A stretch of 64,000 nucleotides of DNA, taken from positions 1-64,000 of the forward strand of contig NZ_LIPV01000006.1 in NCBI RefSeq assembly GCF_001418255.1, read 5' to 3'. The translations under genes and the position numbers were made by a program. Positions 56,226 through 64,000 of this stretch are shown in pieces. Positions within the stretch are counted from its first letter, which is position 1; every line of letters begins with the position of its first letter. The notes beneath the pieces are model-generated. The model worked only from the letters and a program-made list of their open reading frames with translations. It did no database searches and was not told the DNA's origin. The stretch is from Thiomonas bhubaneswarensis. GTDB taxonomy: Bacteria; Pseudomonadota; Gammaproteobacteria; Burkholderiales; Burkholderiaceae_C.

Positions 56226-57701
56226 GTGAAAAAAATCATCAAGGCCTGTCTGGGTGCGGGTCTGTTGGTCATGGCGGGCGTGACGGCGCCGGTGCAGGCG
56301 GCGGGCACGGTGCCACAAGCGGGTCAGCAGGCTTGTGTGGCTTGTGGACTGCCGGATTTCACCGGGCTGGTGGAGAAGGCCGGCCCGTCCGTGGTCAATA
56401 TCCGCACTTTCAAGAAGGTGCCCGTGGGCAGCGGCGACCAGATGGACGAACAGACCCGCGAATTGCTGCGGCGGTTTTTCGGTGTTCCCATTCCATCGCC
56501 CGACAACCCGAAGGGCGGCAAGAACGGCCCGAAGGATGACGAGGAAGAACGTCCGACGGGCGTGGGTTCCGGCTTCATCATCAGCCCGGACGGCTACATC
56601 ATGACCAACGCCCATGTCGTGGATGGCGCCGATGAAATCATGGTCACGCTGACCGACAAGCGCGAGTTCACCGCCAAGCTCGTCGGCGCCGACAAGCGCA
56701 CGGATGTGGCGTTGGTGAAGATCGACGCCAAGGCGCCGCTGCCTGCGGTTCGCATCGGCGATTCCTCCAAGGTGAAAGTGGGTGAATGGGTGGTGGCGAT
56801 CGGTTCGCCGTTCGGCCTGGAAAACACCGTCACAGCGGGCATCGTCAGCGCCAAGGGCCGGGATACAGGCGACTACACCCCGTTCATCCAGACCGATGTG
56901 GCGGTGAATCCGGGCAACTCGGGCGGGCCGCTCATCGACATGCGCGGCAACGTCATCGGCATCAATTCCCAGATCTACAGCCGTACCGGCGGGTTCATGG
57001 GCATCTCGTTTGCCATCCCCATCGACGAAGCCATGCGCGTGGTCGAGCAGCTCAAGAAGCAGGGCTATGTGGTACGCGGCAAGATCGGCGTGCAGATCGA
57101 CAGCGTGAGCCGTGAGCTGGCGGAGTCGCTCGGCTTGGGGCAGGTTCGTGGCGCGCTGGTGCGCGTCGTTGAAAAGGGCGGGGCGGCGGACAAGGCCGGT
57201 GTGCAGGTGGGTGACATCGTCACCAGCTTCAATGGCAAGCCCGTGGAACGCGCCAACGATCTACCGCGGCTGGTGGGCGAAACCAAACCCGGCACCACCG
57301 TGCCCATGCAGGTGCTGCGCATGGGTAAGACACAGACCCTCAATGTAAAGGTGGGCGAGTGGGTGATGGACAAGAAGCCCGGCGCCAAACAGGAAGAGGA
57401 GCCCAAGCCCGAAACCGTCAGCAAGGCCAATGCGCTGGGGGTCAAGGTCATCGATCTCAACGATGCCCAAAAGCGACAGCTCGGGGTGAGCGGCGGGGTG
57501 CTGGTGGAGGCCGTGCGCGAAAGCGCGCAGCGCGATGGCTTGCGTGTGGGCGATGTCGTGTTGGCGGTGGGCAATACCGCAGTCAACAGCGCAGCCCATT
57601 TCAACGCCATCAGCGCGCAGTTGCCAGCCGGTAAACAGGTGGCTGTGCTGGTGCGCCGAGGCGATGCCGGGCTCTACATCCTGCTGCGGCCGCAGAATTG
57701 A
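56226..57701 (+). CDS. mucD: Periplasmic serine protease Do family (MucD/DegP)
   Basis: A 491-residue HtrA protease-chaperone. GTG start at 56226 with GGAGA upstream, then a signal peptide (to about residue 27, ...APVQAAG). The catalytic triad is His in TNAHVVDGADE, Asp in DVALVKIDA and Ser in NPGNSGGPLIDM. Two PDZ domains follow at about residues 280-370 and 400-485. It completes the rpoE-rseA-rseB-mucD set, acting on misfolded envelope proteins. Confidence 0.93.
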   Translation: MKKIIKACLGAGLLVMAGVTAPVQAAGTVPQAGQQACVACGLPDFTGLVEKAGPSVVNIRTFKKVPVGSGDQMDEQTRELLRRFFGVPIPSPDNPKGGKNGPKDDEEERPTGVGSGFIISPDGYIMTNAHVVDGADEIMVTLTDKREFTAKLVGADKRTDVALVKIDAKAPLPAVRIGDSSKVKVGEWVVAIGSPFGLENTVTAGIVSAKGRDTGDYTPFIQTDVAVNPGNSGGPLIDMRGNVIGINSQIYSRTGGFMGISFAIPIDEAMRVVEQLKKQGYVVRGKIGVQIDSVSRELAESLGLGQVRGALVRVVEKGGAADKAGVQVGDIVTSFNGKPVERANDLPRLVGETKPGTTVPMQVLRMGKTQTLNVKVGEWVMDKKPGAKQEEEPKPETVSKANALGVKVIDLNDAQKRQLGVSGGVLVEAVRESAQRDGLRVGDVVLAVGNTAVNSAAHFNAISAQLPAGKQVAVLVRRGDAGLYILLRPQN

Positions 57702-57757
57702 GCTTGACCGCGGGCACGAGCCCTTGCCGGGCAGGGGAGTGCCCCCGGGTTAGAATG

Positions 57758-57832
57758 TCGGTCCAACAAGCATCATCAGCAGTTGCCAAATCGATTTGTT
57801 GGAAGGCGCGTCACGCTTGTCGCGCCTTTTTT
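57758..57832 (+). ncRNA. Candidate small RNA or lepA leader between mucD and lepA
   Basis: A TAGAAT -10-like hexamer at 57751-57756 is followed by TCCAACAA (57762-57769), which pairs with TTGTTGGA (57796-57803). An intrinsic terminator comes next (57803-57832). A transcript from about 57758 would be a 75-base RNA of two stacked hairpins ending in a U-run. No -35 is convincing. It could equally be the 3' end of the mucD mRNA. Confidence 0.4.
57803..57832 (+). terminator. Intrinsic terminator between mucD and lepA
   Basis: AAGGCGCG pairs with CGCGCCTT around a 10-base loop, followed by a run of six T. It probably ends the rpoE-mucD operon, so lepA must have a promoter downstream or be reached by read-through. 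Confidence 0.85.
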
Positions 57833-57912
57833 CTTGTTCGTCCCCAAGTTCCCCGTTCTACCCGCAGGGAGTGGCAGCGGGGCTCGAGCCGGTTGTCCTG
57901 GTTCGCCATTGC

Positions 57913-59721
57913 ATGAATCATATTCGTAATTTTTCGATTATTGCCCATATTGATCACGGCAAATCGACGCTTGCAGATCGCATTATTCAGCGATGTGGCG
58001 GTTTGTCCGATCGCGAGATGGAGGCGCAGGTGCTTGATTCGATGGACATCGAACGCGAGCGCGGCATCACCATCAAGGCACAGACGGCGGCGCTGCAATA
58101 CACCGCCCGGGACGGCAAGACCTACAACCTCAATCTGATCGACACGCCGGGGCATGTCGATTTCAGCTATGAAGTGAGTCGCTCGCTTTCGGCTTGCGAG
58201 GGGGCGCTGCTGGTGGTGGACGCCAGTCAGGGTGTGGAAGCGCAGACGGTGGCGAACTGCTACACCGCGCTCGATCTGGGCGTGGAAGTCGTGCCTGTGC
58301 TCAACAAAATGGATCTGCCGCAGGCCGACCCGGAGCGCGCCAAGGAAGAAATCGAGGAAGTCATCGGCATCGACGCAAGCGACGCCATCCCCTGCAGCGC
58401 CAAGACCGGCATGGGCATCGACGATATCCTCGAAGCCGTCATCACTCGCATGCCACCGCCCAAGGGCAAGGCCGAAGCGCCGCTGCGCGCGATGATCATC
58501 GACTCCTGGTTCGATACCTATGTCGGCGTGGTCATGCTGGTGCGGGTGGTCGATGGCAGCCTGAAAAAAGGCGAGCGTTTCAAGATGATGGCCACCCATG
58601 CGGCCTACAACGTCGAACAACTGGGCGTGTTCACGCCCAAGTCGGTGCAGCGCGAGGTGCTGCAGGCGGGTGAAGTGGGCTTCATCATCGCGGGCATCAA
58701 AGAGTTGCAGGCGGCCAAGGTGGGCGACACCATCACCCTCGAAAAAAAGCTGCCCAACAATCTCGGCCCGGCGAGCGAGCCGCTGCCGGGCTTCAAGGAG
58801 ATTCAGCCCCAGGTTTTCGCCGGTCTTTACCCCACCGAGGCCAGCGAGTACGACCAGCTGCGCGACGCGCTGGAAAAACTCAAGCTCAACGACGCTGCCT
58901 TGCGCTACGAGCCTGAAGTGAGTCAGGCGCTGGGCTTCGGTTTCCGCTGCGGCTTTCTGGGCCTGCTGCACATGGAGATCGTGCAGGAGCGCCTGGAGCG
59001 CGAGTTCGACCAGGACCTCATCACCACGGCACCCTCGGTGGTCTATCAGGTCGTGCTGGCCAACGGCGAGGTGATCGAAGTCGAAAACCCCTCGAAAATG
59101 CCCGATCAGGGGCGCATCGCCGAAATCCGCGAGCCCATCGTCACGGTGCATCTCTACATGCCGCAAGACTATGTGGGCCCGGTGATGACCCTGGCCAACC
59201 AGAAGCGCGGCGTGCAGCTCAACATGGCCTACCACGGACGGCAGGTGATGCTCACCTACGACATGCCGCTGGCCGAAATCGTGCTCGATTTTTTCGACAA
59301 GCTCAAAAGCGTGTCGCGCGGCTATGCCTCGATGGATTACGAGTTCAAGGAATATCGCGCGGCCGATGTGGTGAAGGTCGACATGCTCATCAACGGCGAC
59401 CGGGTGGACGCGCTGTCGCTCATCGTGCACCGCAGCCAGAGCCAGTACCGAGGGCGGCAGGTGGCGGCCAAGATGCGCGAGATCATTCCGCGCCAGATGT
59501 ACGACGTCGCCATCCAGGCGGCCATCGGGGCCAACATCATTGCGCGTGAGACAATCAAGGCGCTGCGCAAGAACGTTCTTGCGAAGTGCTACGGGGGGGA
59601 CATTTCCCGCAAACGCAAGCTGCTGGAAAAGCAGAAAGCGGGCAAAAAGCGCATGAAGCAGATCGGCTCGGTCGAAGTGCCCCAGGAGGCCTTCCTCGCG
59701 ATTCTGCAAGTCGAAGACTGA
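57913..59721 (+). CDS. lepA: Elongation factor 4 (LepA)
   Basis: A 602-residue translational GTPase. G1 is [14 protein letters not shown] near residue 10, G3 is DTPGHVDF, G4 is NKMDLP. EF-G-like domains follow, ending in the LepA-specific C-terminal domain ([20 protein letters not shown]). The ATG at 57913 (MNHIRNFSI) is set by the family start. It is first of lepA-lepB-DUF4845-rnc-era-recO-pdxJ, a well-conserved order. Confidence 0.96.
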   Translation: MNHIRNFSIIAHIDHGKSTLADRIIQRCGGLSDREMEAQVLDSMDIERERGITIKAQTAALQYTARDGKTYNLNLIDTPGHVDFSYEVSRSLSACEGALLVVDASQGVEAQTVANCYTALDLGVEVVPVLNKMDLPQADPERAKEEIEEVIGIDASDAIPCSAKTGMGIDDILEAVITRMPPPKGKAEAPLRAMIIDSWFDTYVGVVMLVRVVDGSLKKGERFKMMATHAAYNVEQLGVFTPKSVQREVLQAGEVGFIIAGIKELQAAKVGDTITLEKKLPNNLGPASEPLPGFKEIQPQVFAGLYPTEASEYDQLRDALEKLKLNDAALRYEPEVSQALGFGFRCGFLGLLHMEIVQERLEREFDQDLITTAPSVVYQVVLANGEVIEVENPSKMPDQGRIAEIREPIVTVHLYMPQDYVGPVMTLANQKRGVQLNMAYHGRQVMLTYDMPLAEIVLDFFDKLKSVSRGYASMDYEFKEYRAADVVKVDMLINGDRVDALSLIVHRSQSQYRGRQVAAKMREIIPRQMYDVAIQAAIGANIIARETIKALRKNVLAKCYGGDISRKRKLLEKQKAGKKRMKQIGSVEVPQEAFLAILQVED

Positions 59722-59745
59722 TTCACACACTCCCCAACGCACCGT

Positions 59746-60672
59746 ATGGAAACCGCGCCCAGCGTCAATTTCACTCTCCTGCTGTTCATCCTTCTGGTTG
59801 TCACCGGCGCGTTCTGGTTCGCTGAGCGCTGGTATTTCGCCCCACGGCGGCGCCAAGCCGCCAAAGCGGCGGTCCAACAGTTGCAGGAGCGCCGCAGCGC
59901 GCTCGAAAAGCAGGGACTGGCCACCGATGGCGCCGTGGCCACCGACGCCGACATCGAAGCCGCGCGCGAGCGGGTGCAGAGCCAGCCGTGGTGGCTGGAG
60001 TGGACCGCCGGGCTGTTTCCGGTCATTCTGGTGGTGTTCCTGCTGCGCTCCTTCGTGGCCGAGCCGTTCAAGATTCCGTCCGGCTCCATGGAGCCGACGC
60101 TGGTGCCCGGCGATCTGATTCTGGTGAACAAGTTCGAGTACGGCCTGCGCCTGCCGCTGCTCGATACCCGTCTCACCCCGGGTGAACTGCCCCAACGCGG
60201 CGACGTGATCGTGTTCCGTCTGCCGAAAGACCCGCGGATCGATTACATCAAGCGCATCGTCGGCCTGCCCGGCGACACGGTGTCGTATGAGAACAAGCAA
60301 CTGGTGATCAATGGCAAGCCCGTGCAGGAGACGCCTCTGCCCGACTATTTCGACCCGGGCACCATGACCTACTACAAGCAGTACATGGAAAAGCTCGGCA
60401 CGCACGAGCACCGCATCATGATCAACCCGATGGCGCCGCCTTACGTCATCGGCGGGCCGGACAATTTTCCTCACCGCGACATGTGTCACTACAACGCCGA
60501 AGGCTTCGTCTGCAAGGTGCCCAAGGGCAACTATTTCGTGATGGGCGACAACCGTGACAACTCGCTCGACTCACGATATTGGGGCTTCGTGCCCGAGCGC
60601 AATATCATCGGCAAGGCCTTTGTGGTGTGGATGAATTTCAGCGCACCGAAAAACATCGGGCTGATTCATTGA
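59746..60672 (+). CDS. lepB: Signal peptidase I
   Basis: A 308-residue inner-membrane protease that removes signal peptides. The first transmembrane helix is at about residues 7-25 and the second at about 88-103. The catalytic dyad is Ser114 (PSGSMEPTL) and Lys169 (DYIKRIVGLPGD). GDNRDNSLDSRYWGF is the conserved C-terminal box. It starts 24 bases after lepA. Confidence 0.95.
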   Translation: METAPSVNFTLLLFILLVVTGAFWFAERWYFAPRRRQAAKAAVQQLQERRSALEKQGLATDGAVATDADIEAARERVQSQPWWLEWTAGLFPVILVVFLLRSFVAEPFKIPSGSMEPTLVPGDLILVNKFEYGLRLPLLDTRLTPGELPQRGDVIVFRLPKDPRIDYIKRIVGLPGDTVSYENKQLVINGKPVQETPLPDYFDPGTMTYYKQYMEKLGTHEHRIMINPMAPPYVIGGPDNFPHRDMCHYNAEGFVCKVPKGNYFVMGDNRDNSLDSRYWGFVPERNIIGKAFVVWMNFSAPKNIGLIH

Positions 60673-60698
60673 TCAACAATCGGAGGATCGGGGCCAAA

Positions 60699-61049
60699 AT
60701 GACGCAGCAGTACAGACAGCGCGGCATCACCCTCATCGGGTTGATTTTCTGGGGCGCGATTCTCGCGTTCATCGTGGTCATCGGCGCGCAGGCCGTGCCG
60801 ACGGCGACCGAATACTTCGCCATCCAGAAGGCGGTCGATCAGGCCGCCAAGGCGGGGCCGACCGTGGCCGACATTCGCTCGGCCTATTCCAAGATGGCCG
60901 ACGTGGACTACATCTCCTCCGTCACGGCGCAGGATCTCGACATCACCAAAGTCAACGACAAGGTGGTGATCTCCTTCGCCTACAACAAGGAGATTCACAT
61001 CGCCGGGCCGGTGTATCTGCTGATCAAGTACGCCGGGCATTCACACTGA
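60699..61049 (+). CDS. DUF4845 small membrane protein
   Basis: A 116-residue protein with one N-terminal hydrophobic helix (GITLIGLIFWGAILAFIVVI) after a short basic head that resembles a type IV pilin-like leader. A small soluble part ends in a beta-rich segment. Proteins of this DUF4845 type lie between lepB and rnc in many betaproteobacteria; the role is unknown. The start at 60699 is supported by GGAGG. It ends seven bases before rnc. Confidence 0.85.
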   Translation: MTQQYRQRGITLIGLIFWGAILAFIVVIGAQAVPTATEYFAIQKAVDQAAKAGPTVADIRSAYSKMADVDYISSVTAQDLDITKVNDKVVISFAYNKEIHIAGPVYLLIKYAGHSH

Positions 61050-61056
61050 TTCACGG

Positions 61057-61887
61057 GTGGGCACGACTTTAGAAAAGCGGCTGGGTTACGCCTTTCAGGA
61101 CCGCAAACTCTTCGAGCGTGCGCTCACGCACCGCAGCTTCGGTGCCGATCACAACGAGCGCCTGGAGTTTCTCGGCGATTCGGTGCTCAACCTTTCCGCC
61201 GCCGCGTGGCTGTACAACCAGGCGGCAAGGCAGGACGAAGGCCAGCTCTCGCGCCTTCGGGCTGCGCTGGTGCGTGCAGAGACCCTGGCCGAAGTCGCCC
61301 GCAGGGTGGAACTGGGCAAGTTCCTGCGCCTGGGTGAAGGCGAATTGCAAAGCGGCGGCGCCCAACGCGAATCCATCCTCGCCGACGCTCTGGAAGCCTT
61401 GCTCGGCGCGATCTATCTCGAAGCCGGGTTCGACGCGGCGCAGGCGGTGATGCAACGCCTGTTCGCGCCCTTGCTCGAATCGCTGGACGCCGATGTCGTG
61501 CGTAAGGATGCGAAGACGCAGCTGCAGGAATTTCTTCAGGGGCAGCGCCTGCCCTTGCCGAGCTATGCGGTGCTGGACGTGCGCGGAGCGGCGCATCAGC
61601 AGCAGTTCAAGGTGGAATGCGTGGTGGCCGCTCTGGGCCTGAAGGTGGAGGGCGAGGGCGACAGCCGCCGCCGCGCCGAACAGGACGCGGCCATGCGCAT
61701 GATCGAGCGCATCGGCCGCGGTGGCACCAGGCCACAACGGGGGAGCAACCGGCCCGTGCTGGTCGACGAGCGGGCGCAGCCGACAGAGGGTCTGGAAACA
61801 CCCGGTGCGGCAAATGCCCCCGACCAGGCGCACAATCGCCGTCACCCGGCCGCGCGGCGGCCCTCGAAACCGTCCCGATTGCCATGA
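61057..61887 (+). CDS. rnc: Ribonuclease III with a C-terminal extension
   Basis: A 276-residue double-strand-specific RNase. The signature [12 protein letters not shown] lies at 33-44 and further active-site acids lie around [16 protein letters not shown]. The dsRNA-binding domain runs from about 150 to 225. GTG start at 61057. The last 50 or so residues (rich in Arg, Pro, Ala) extend beyond the usual family length and look disordered. Its stop overlaps the era start by four bases. Confidence 0.93.
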   Translation: MGTTLEKRLGYAFQDRKLFERALTHRSFGADHNERLEFLGDSVLNLSAAAWLYNQAARQDEGQLSRLRAALVRAETLAEVARRVELGKFLRLGEGELQSGGAQRESILADALEALLGAIYLEAGFDAAQAVMQRLFAPLLESLDADVVRKDAKTQLQEFLQGQRLPLPSYAVLDVRGAAHQQQFKVECVVAALGLKVEGEGDSRRRAEQDAAMRMIERIGRGGTRPQRGSNRPVLVDERAQPTEGLETPGAANAPDQAHNRRHPAARRPSKPSRLP

Positions 61888-62789
61888 CTTCCCCGTCTTC
61901 GGATACCCCGCGTCGCTTCGGCACCGTGGCCATCGTCGGCCGCCCCAATGTCGGCAAGTCCACGCTGCTCAATGCGCTGGTCGGGGCCAAGGTGAGCATC
62001 ACCTCGCACAAGGCGCAGACCACGCGTCATCGCATCCTCGGCGTCACCACGCGCGGGGCTTCGCAGTTCGCCTTCGTCGATACGCCGGGCTTCCAGACCC
62101 AGCACATGCACGCGCTCAACCGGGCGATGAACCGCACCGTCACCGGCGCCCTGGGCGAGGTGGATCTGGTGCTCTGGGTGCTGGAGGCGGGAAAGATCCT
62201 GCCGCAGGACCGCACCGTGCTCGAAGTCCTGCCCGACGACCGGCCGGTGATCGTGGTGGTCAACAAGCTCGATCGCATTACCCCGCGCGAAAAGCTGCTG
62301 CCCTGGCTGGCCGAGCTGGGCCAGCTGCGGACGTTCGCCGAGATCGTGCCGATGTCGGCGCAAAAGAAGGCTGACGCGTCCCGATTGCTCGCCATCATGG
62401 AGCCCTATCTGCGCGAAGGCGAGTGGGGCTATGAAGAAGATGCCCTCACCGACCGCAGCGAGCGTTTTCTCGCGGCCGAGATCCTGCGCGAGAAGCTGTT
62501 TCGCCTGACCGGCGACGAACTGCCCTACACCAGCACCGTGGTCATCGAACAGTTTGCTCAGGAGGGCCAACTGCGCCGCATCTCCGCGGCCATCATCGTC
62601 GATCGGGACGGCCACAAGGCCATGGTGATCGGCGCAGGCGGCGAGCGCCTCAAGCGCATCTCGACCGAAGCACGGCAGGACATGCAGGCCTTGTTCGACG
62701 GCCCGGTGTTTCTGGAGGTCTGGGTCAAGACCCGCTCGGGCTGGGCCGACGACCAGGCCGCGGTGCGCGCCTTCGGCTATGAGGACTGA
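61884..62789 (+). CDS. era: GTPase Era
   Basis: A 301-residue GTPase that helps 16S rRNA and small-subunit maturation. The G1 loop [14 protein letters not shown] is at about 17-30, switch region [11 protein letters not shown]3 [10 protein letters not shown]4 NKLD. The C-terminal KH domain has [11 protein letters not shown]. It overlaps rnc at its start and recO at its end (11 bases). Confidence 0.95.
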   Translation: MTSPSSDTPRRFGTVAIVGRPNVGKSTLLNALVGAKVSITSHKAQTTRHRILGVTTRGASQFAFVDTPGFQTQHMHALNRAMNRTVTGALGEVDLVLWVLEAGKILPQDRTVLEVLPDDRPVIVVVNKLDRITPREKLLPWLAELGQLRTFAEIVPMSAQKKADASRLLAIMEPYLREGEWGYEEDALTDRSERFLAAEILREKLFRLTGDELPYTSTVVIEQFAQEGQLRRISAAIIVDRDGHKAMVIGAGGERLKRISTEARQDMQALFDGPVFLEVWVKTRSGWADDQAAVRAFGYED

Positions 62790-63579
62790 TATCGGCGTCG
62801 AGCCGGAGGCCGTGCGAACCCCGCCCCGTGCAGCCCGGCGCGGCGTTTCGGTGGAGCGCGTGCAGGACGAACCGATCTACGTTCTGCACAGCTACCCCTG
62901 GAAGGAGACCAGTCTTCTGCTCGATGTCTTCAGCCGCAGGCATGGCCGCGTGGCCCTGGTGGCCAAGGGCGCCAAGCGGCCGACTTCCGCGCTGCGCGCC
63001 GTGTTGCTGGGCTTCCAGCCCTGCCATGCCAGTTGGAGCGGTCGCGGCGAGGTTCGCACCCTCACCCGCGCCGATTGGACGGGCGGGCTGGCGCCGCTGT
63101 CGGGTCTGCCCCTGCTGTGCGGCTTCTATTTCAACGAACTGCTCGTGCGCCTGCTGGCCCGCGAAGATGCTCACGAGGGCCTGTTCGATGCGTATCACGC
63201 GGGCATTGCGGCGCTGGCTCAGCGTCCCCAGGCTTCGTCGGCCGAACTCGAGCCGGTGCTGCGCAGCTTCGAGTTCGCGCTGCTGCGCGAACTCGGCTTC
63301 ATGCCCGACCTGCATCTCGAGGGCTCGACCAGCGAGCCGGTACTGCCCGATGCCCATTACCGCGTCGATCCCGACCATGGCGTATCGGTCTGCGCCGCGT
63401 CCGACGCGCAGGCGGTGCGCGGCGAGGTGTTGCTGGCGCTGCGCGAAGGTCCGCCCGCCGAGGGCGACATCGCCCTGGCGCGCGCCGCCAAGACCCTGAT
63501 GCGCAACCTGCTTCACTATCATCTTTCAGGCCAGACGCTGCGCACCCGCCAGCTTCTCATCGATCTCCACAAGTTATGA
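62779..63579 (+). CDS. recO: DNA repair protein RecO
   Basis: A 266-residue recombination mediator of the RecFOR path. The N-terminal OB fold contains [20 protein letters not shown] and [17 protein letters not shown] helical domain follows ([20 protein letters not shown]), and the protein ends [18 protein letters not shown]. The zinc-finger cysteines of some RecO proteins are not evident. The start overlaps era by 11 bases and its stop overlaps the pdxJ start. Confidence 0.9.
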   Translation: MRTDIGVEPEAVRTPPRAARRGVSVERVQDEPIYVLHSYPWKETSLLLDVFSRRHGRVALVAKGAKRPTSALRAVLLGFQPCHASWSGRGEVRTLTRADWTGGLAPLSGLPLLCGFYFNELLVRLLAREDAHEGLFDAYHAGIAALAQRPQASSAELEPVLRSFEFALLRELGFMPDLHLEGSTSEPVLPDAHYRVDPDHGVSVCAASDAQAVRGEVLLALREGPPAEGDIALARAAKTLMRNLLHYHLSGQTLRTRQLLIDLHKL

Positions 63580-64000
63580 ACCCTATGGCTACCGCCTCCG
63601 ACAGCGCGCCGCTGCTCGGGGTGAACATCGACCATGTCGCCACGCTGCGCAACGCCCGCGGCGGCCGTTTCCCCGACCCTGTGCTGGCGGCCCAGCAGGC
63701 GGTGGAGGCGGGCGCGGACATCATCACCTTCCATCTGCGCGAAGACCGCCGCCACATCCGCGACGCCGATGTCGATCGGCTCAAGGCGGCCATCAAGGCA
63801 CCGCTGAATTTCGAGTCCGCGCTTGCCCCGGAGATGCTCGACATCATTTGCCGGGTGCGTCCGCAGATGGTCTGCCTCGTGCCCGAGCGTCGGCAGGAAG
63901 TGACCACCGAAGGCGGGCTCGACGTGGTCGGTCAGTTCGAACGGGTGCGCGAGGCCTGCGCCCGTCTGGCCGATTGTGGCTGCATCGTTTCCCTGTTCAT
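63576..64000 (+). CDS. pdxJ: Pyridoxine 5'-phosphate synthase PdxJ, 3' end beyond the window
   Basis: The first 141 codons of PdxJ, a TIM-barrel that closes the ring of vitamin B6 from DXP and 3-amino-1-hydroxyacetone phosphate. Family motifs are [34 protein letters not shown] and [20 protein letters not shown]. The start at 63576 (MNPMATAS) overlaps the recO stop; a second ATG at 63585 is possible. The final third is cut by the window edge. Confidence 0.94.
   Translation, partial: MNPMATASDSAPLLGVNIDHVATLRNARGGRFPDPVLAAQQAVEAGADIITFHLREDRRHIRDADVDRLKAAIKAPLNFESALAPEMLDIICRVRPQMVCLVPERRQEVTTEGGLDVVGQFERVREACARLADCGCIVSLF

Noticed and set aside
57811-60489. An 892-codon minus-strand frame across lepA and lepB
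   Set aside because: Spans two genuine genes and their gap; typical compositional shadow.

Overview
The window is a GC-rich chromosomal segment from a Gram-negative betaproteobacterium. The lolA, tolQRA, pagP and rseAB genes require an outer membrane. The block rne / rluC / HAD / sppA / maf / yceD-rpmF-plsX-fabHDG-acpP-fabF / rpoE-rseAB-mucD / lepAB-rnc-era-recO-pdxJ is arranged as in Burkholderiales. A pair of YeeE/YedE-type sulfur transport proteins would fit a sulfur-oxidising genus such as Thiomonas, but the genus is inference. I saw no tRNA, rRNA or CRISPR array.

Positions 1-4000 are accessory. An IS3-family end has cut off the antitoxin of a Phd/VapC pair, and the toxin gene carries a one-base frameshift. 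Next come a YbdK ligase / cation antiporter operon and an apparently intact higBA module with a palindromic operator. Positions 4000-17800 hold dnaE (+), which abuts the convergent ybgC / tolQRA genes (-). Behind these lie an aminotransferase, nusB and a riboflavin cluster (nrdR-ribD-ribE-glutamine amidotransferase, pagP, ribBA-ribH). The GTP cyclohydrolase half of ribBA lacks its zinc cysteines. Positions 17800-28300 carry purN, an RsmB-like methyltransferase, a fatty acid desaturase, rpmB-rpmG, trxB, a Crp/Fnr regulator and ftsK-lolA-rarA. Positions 28600-37900 hold livHMGF, a ferredoxin reductase, an SDR protein and rne with a structured leader.

Positions 39600-43800 are the most unusual part. 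Four genes lie between the HAD phosphatase and sppA: a secreted protein ending in elastin-like xPxVx pentapeptides, a DUF6502-type protein, a DUF5666-type exported protein with GGIGGTG repeats and a Pro-rich tail, and an outer-membrane barrel-like protein. Three near-identical 17-bp palindromes (GTGGKAAAA-type) lie upstream of these transcription units. One of them fills the spacer of a good sigma70-like promoter. This looks like a small co-regulated cell-surface or extracellular-matrix locus that I cannot match to a described system.

From 43900 to the end the content is mostly housekeeping: signal peptide peptidase, Maf, the two sulfur-transport half-proteins, fatty acid synthesis, the sigma-E envelope stress operon, and lepA/lepB through a truncated pdxJ. 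A small RNA or attenuator candidate sits between mucD and lepA.
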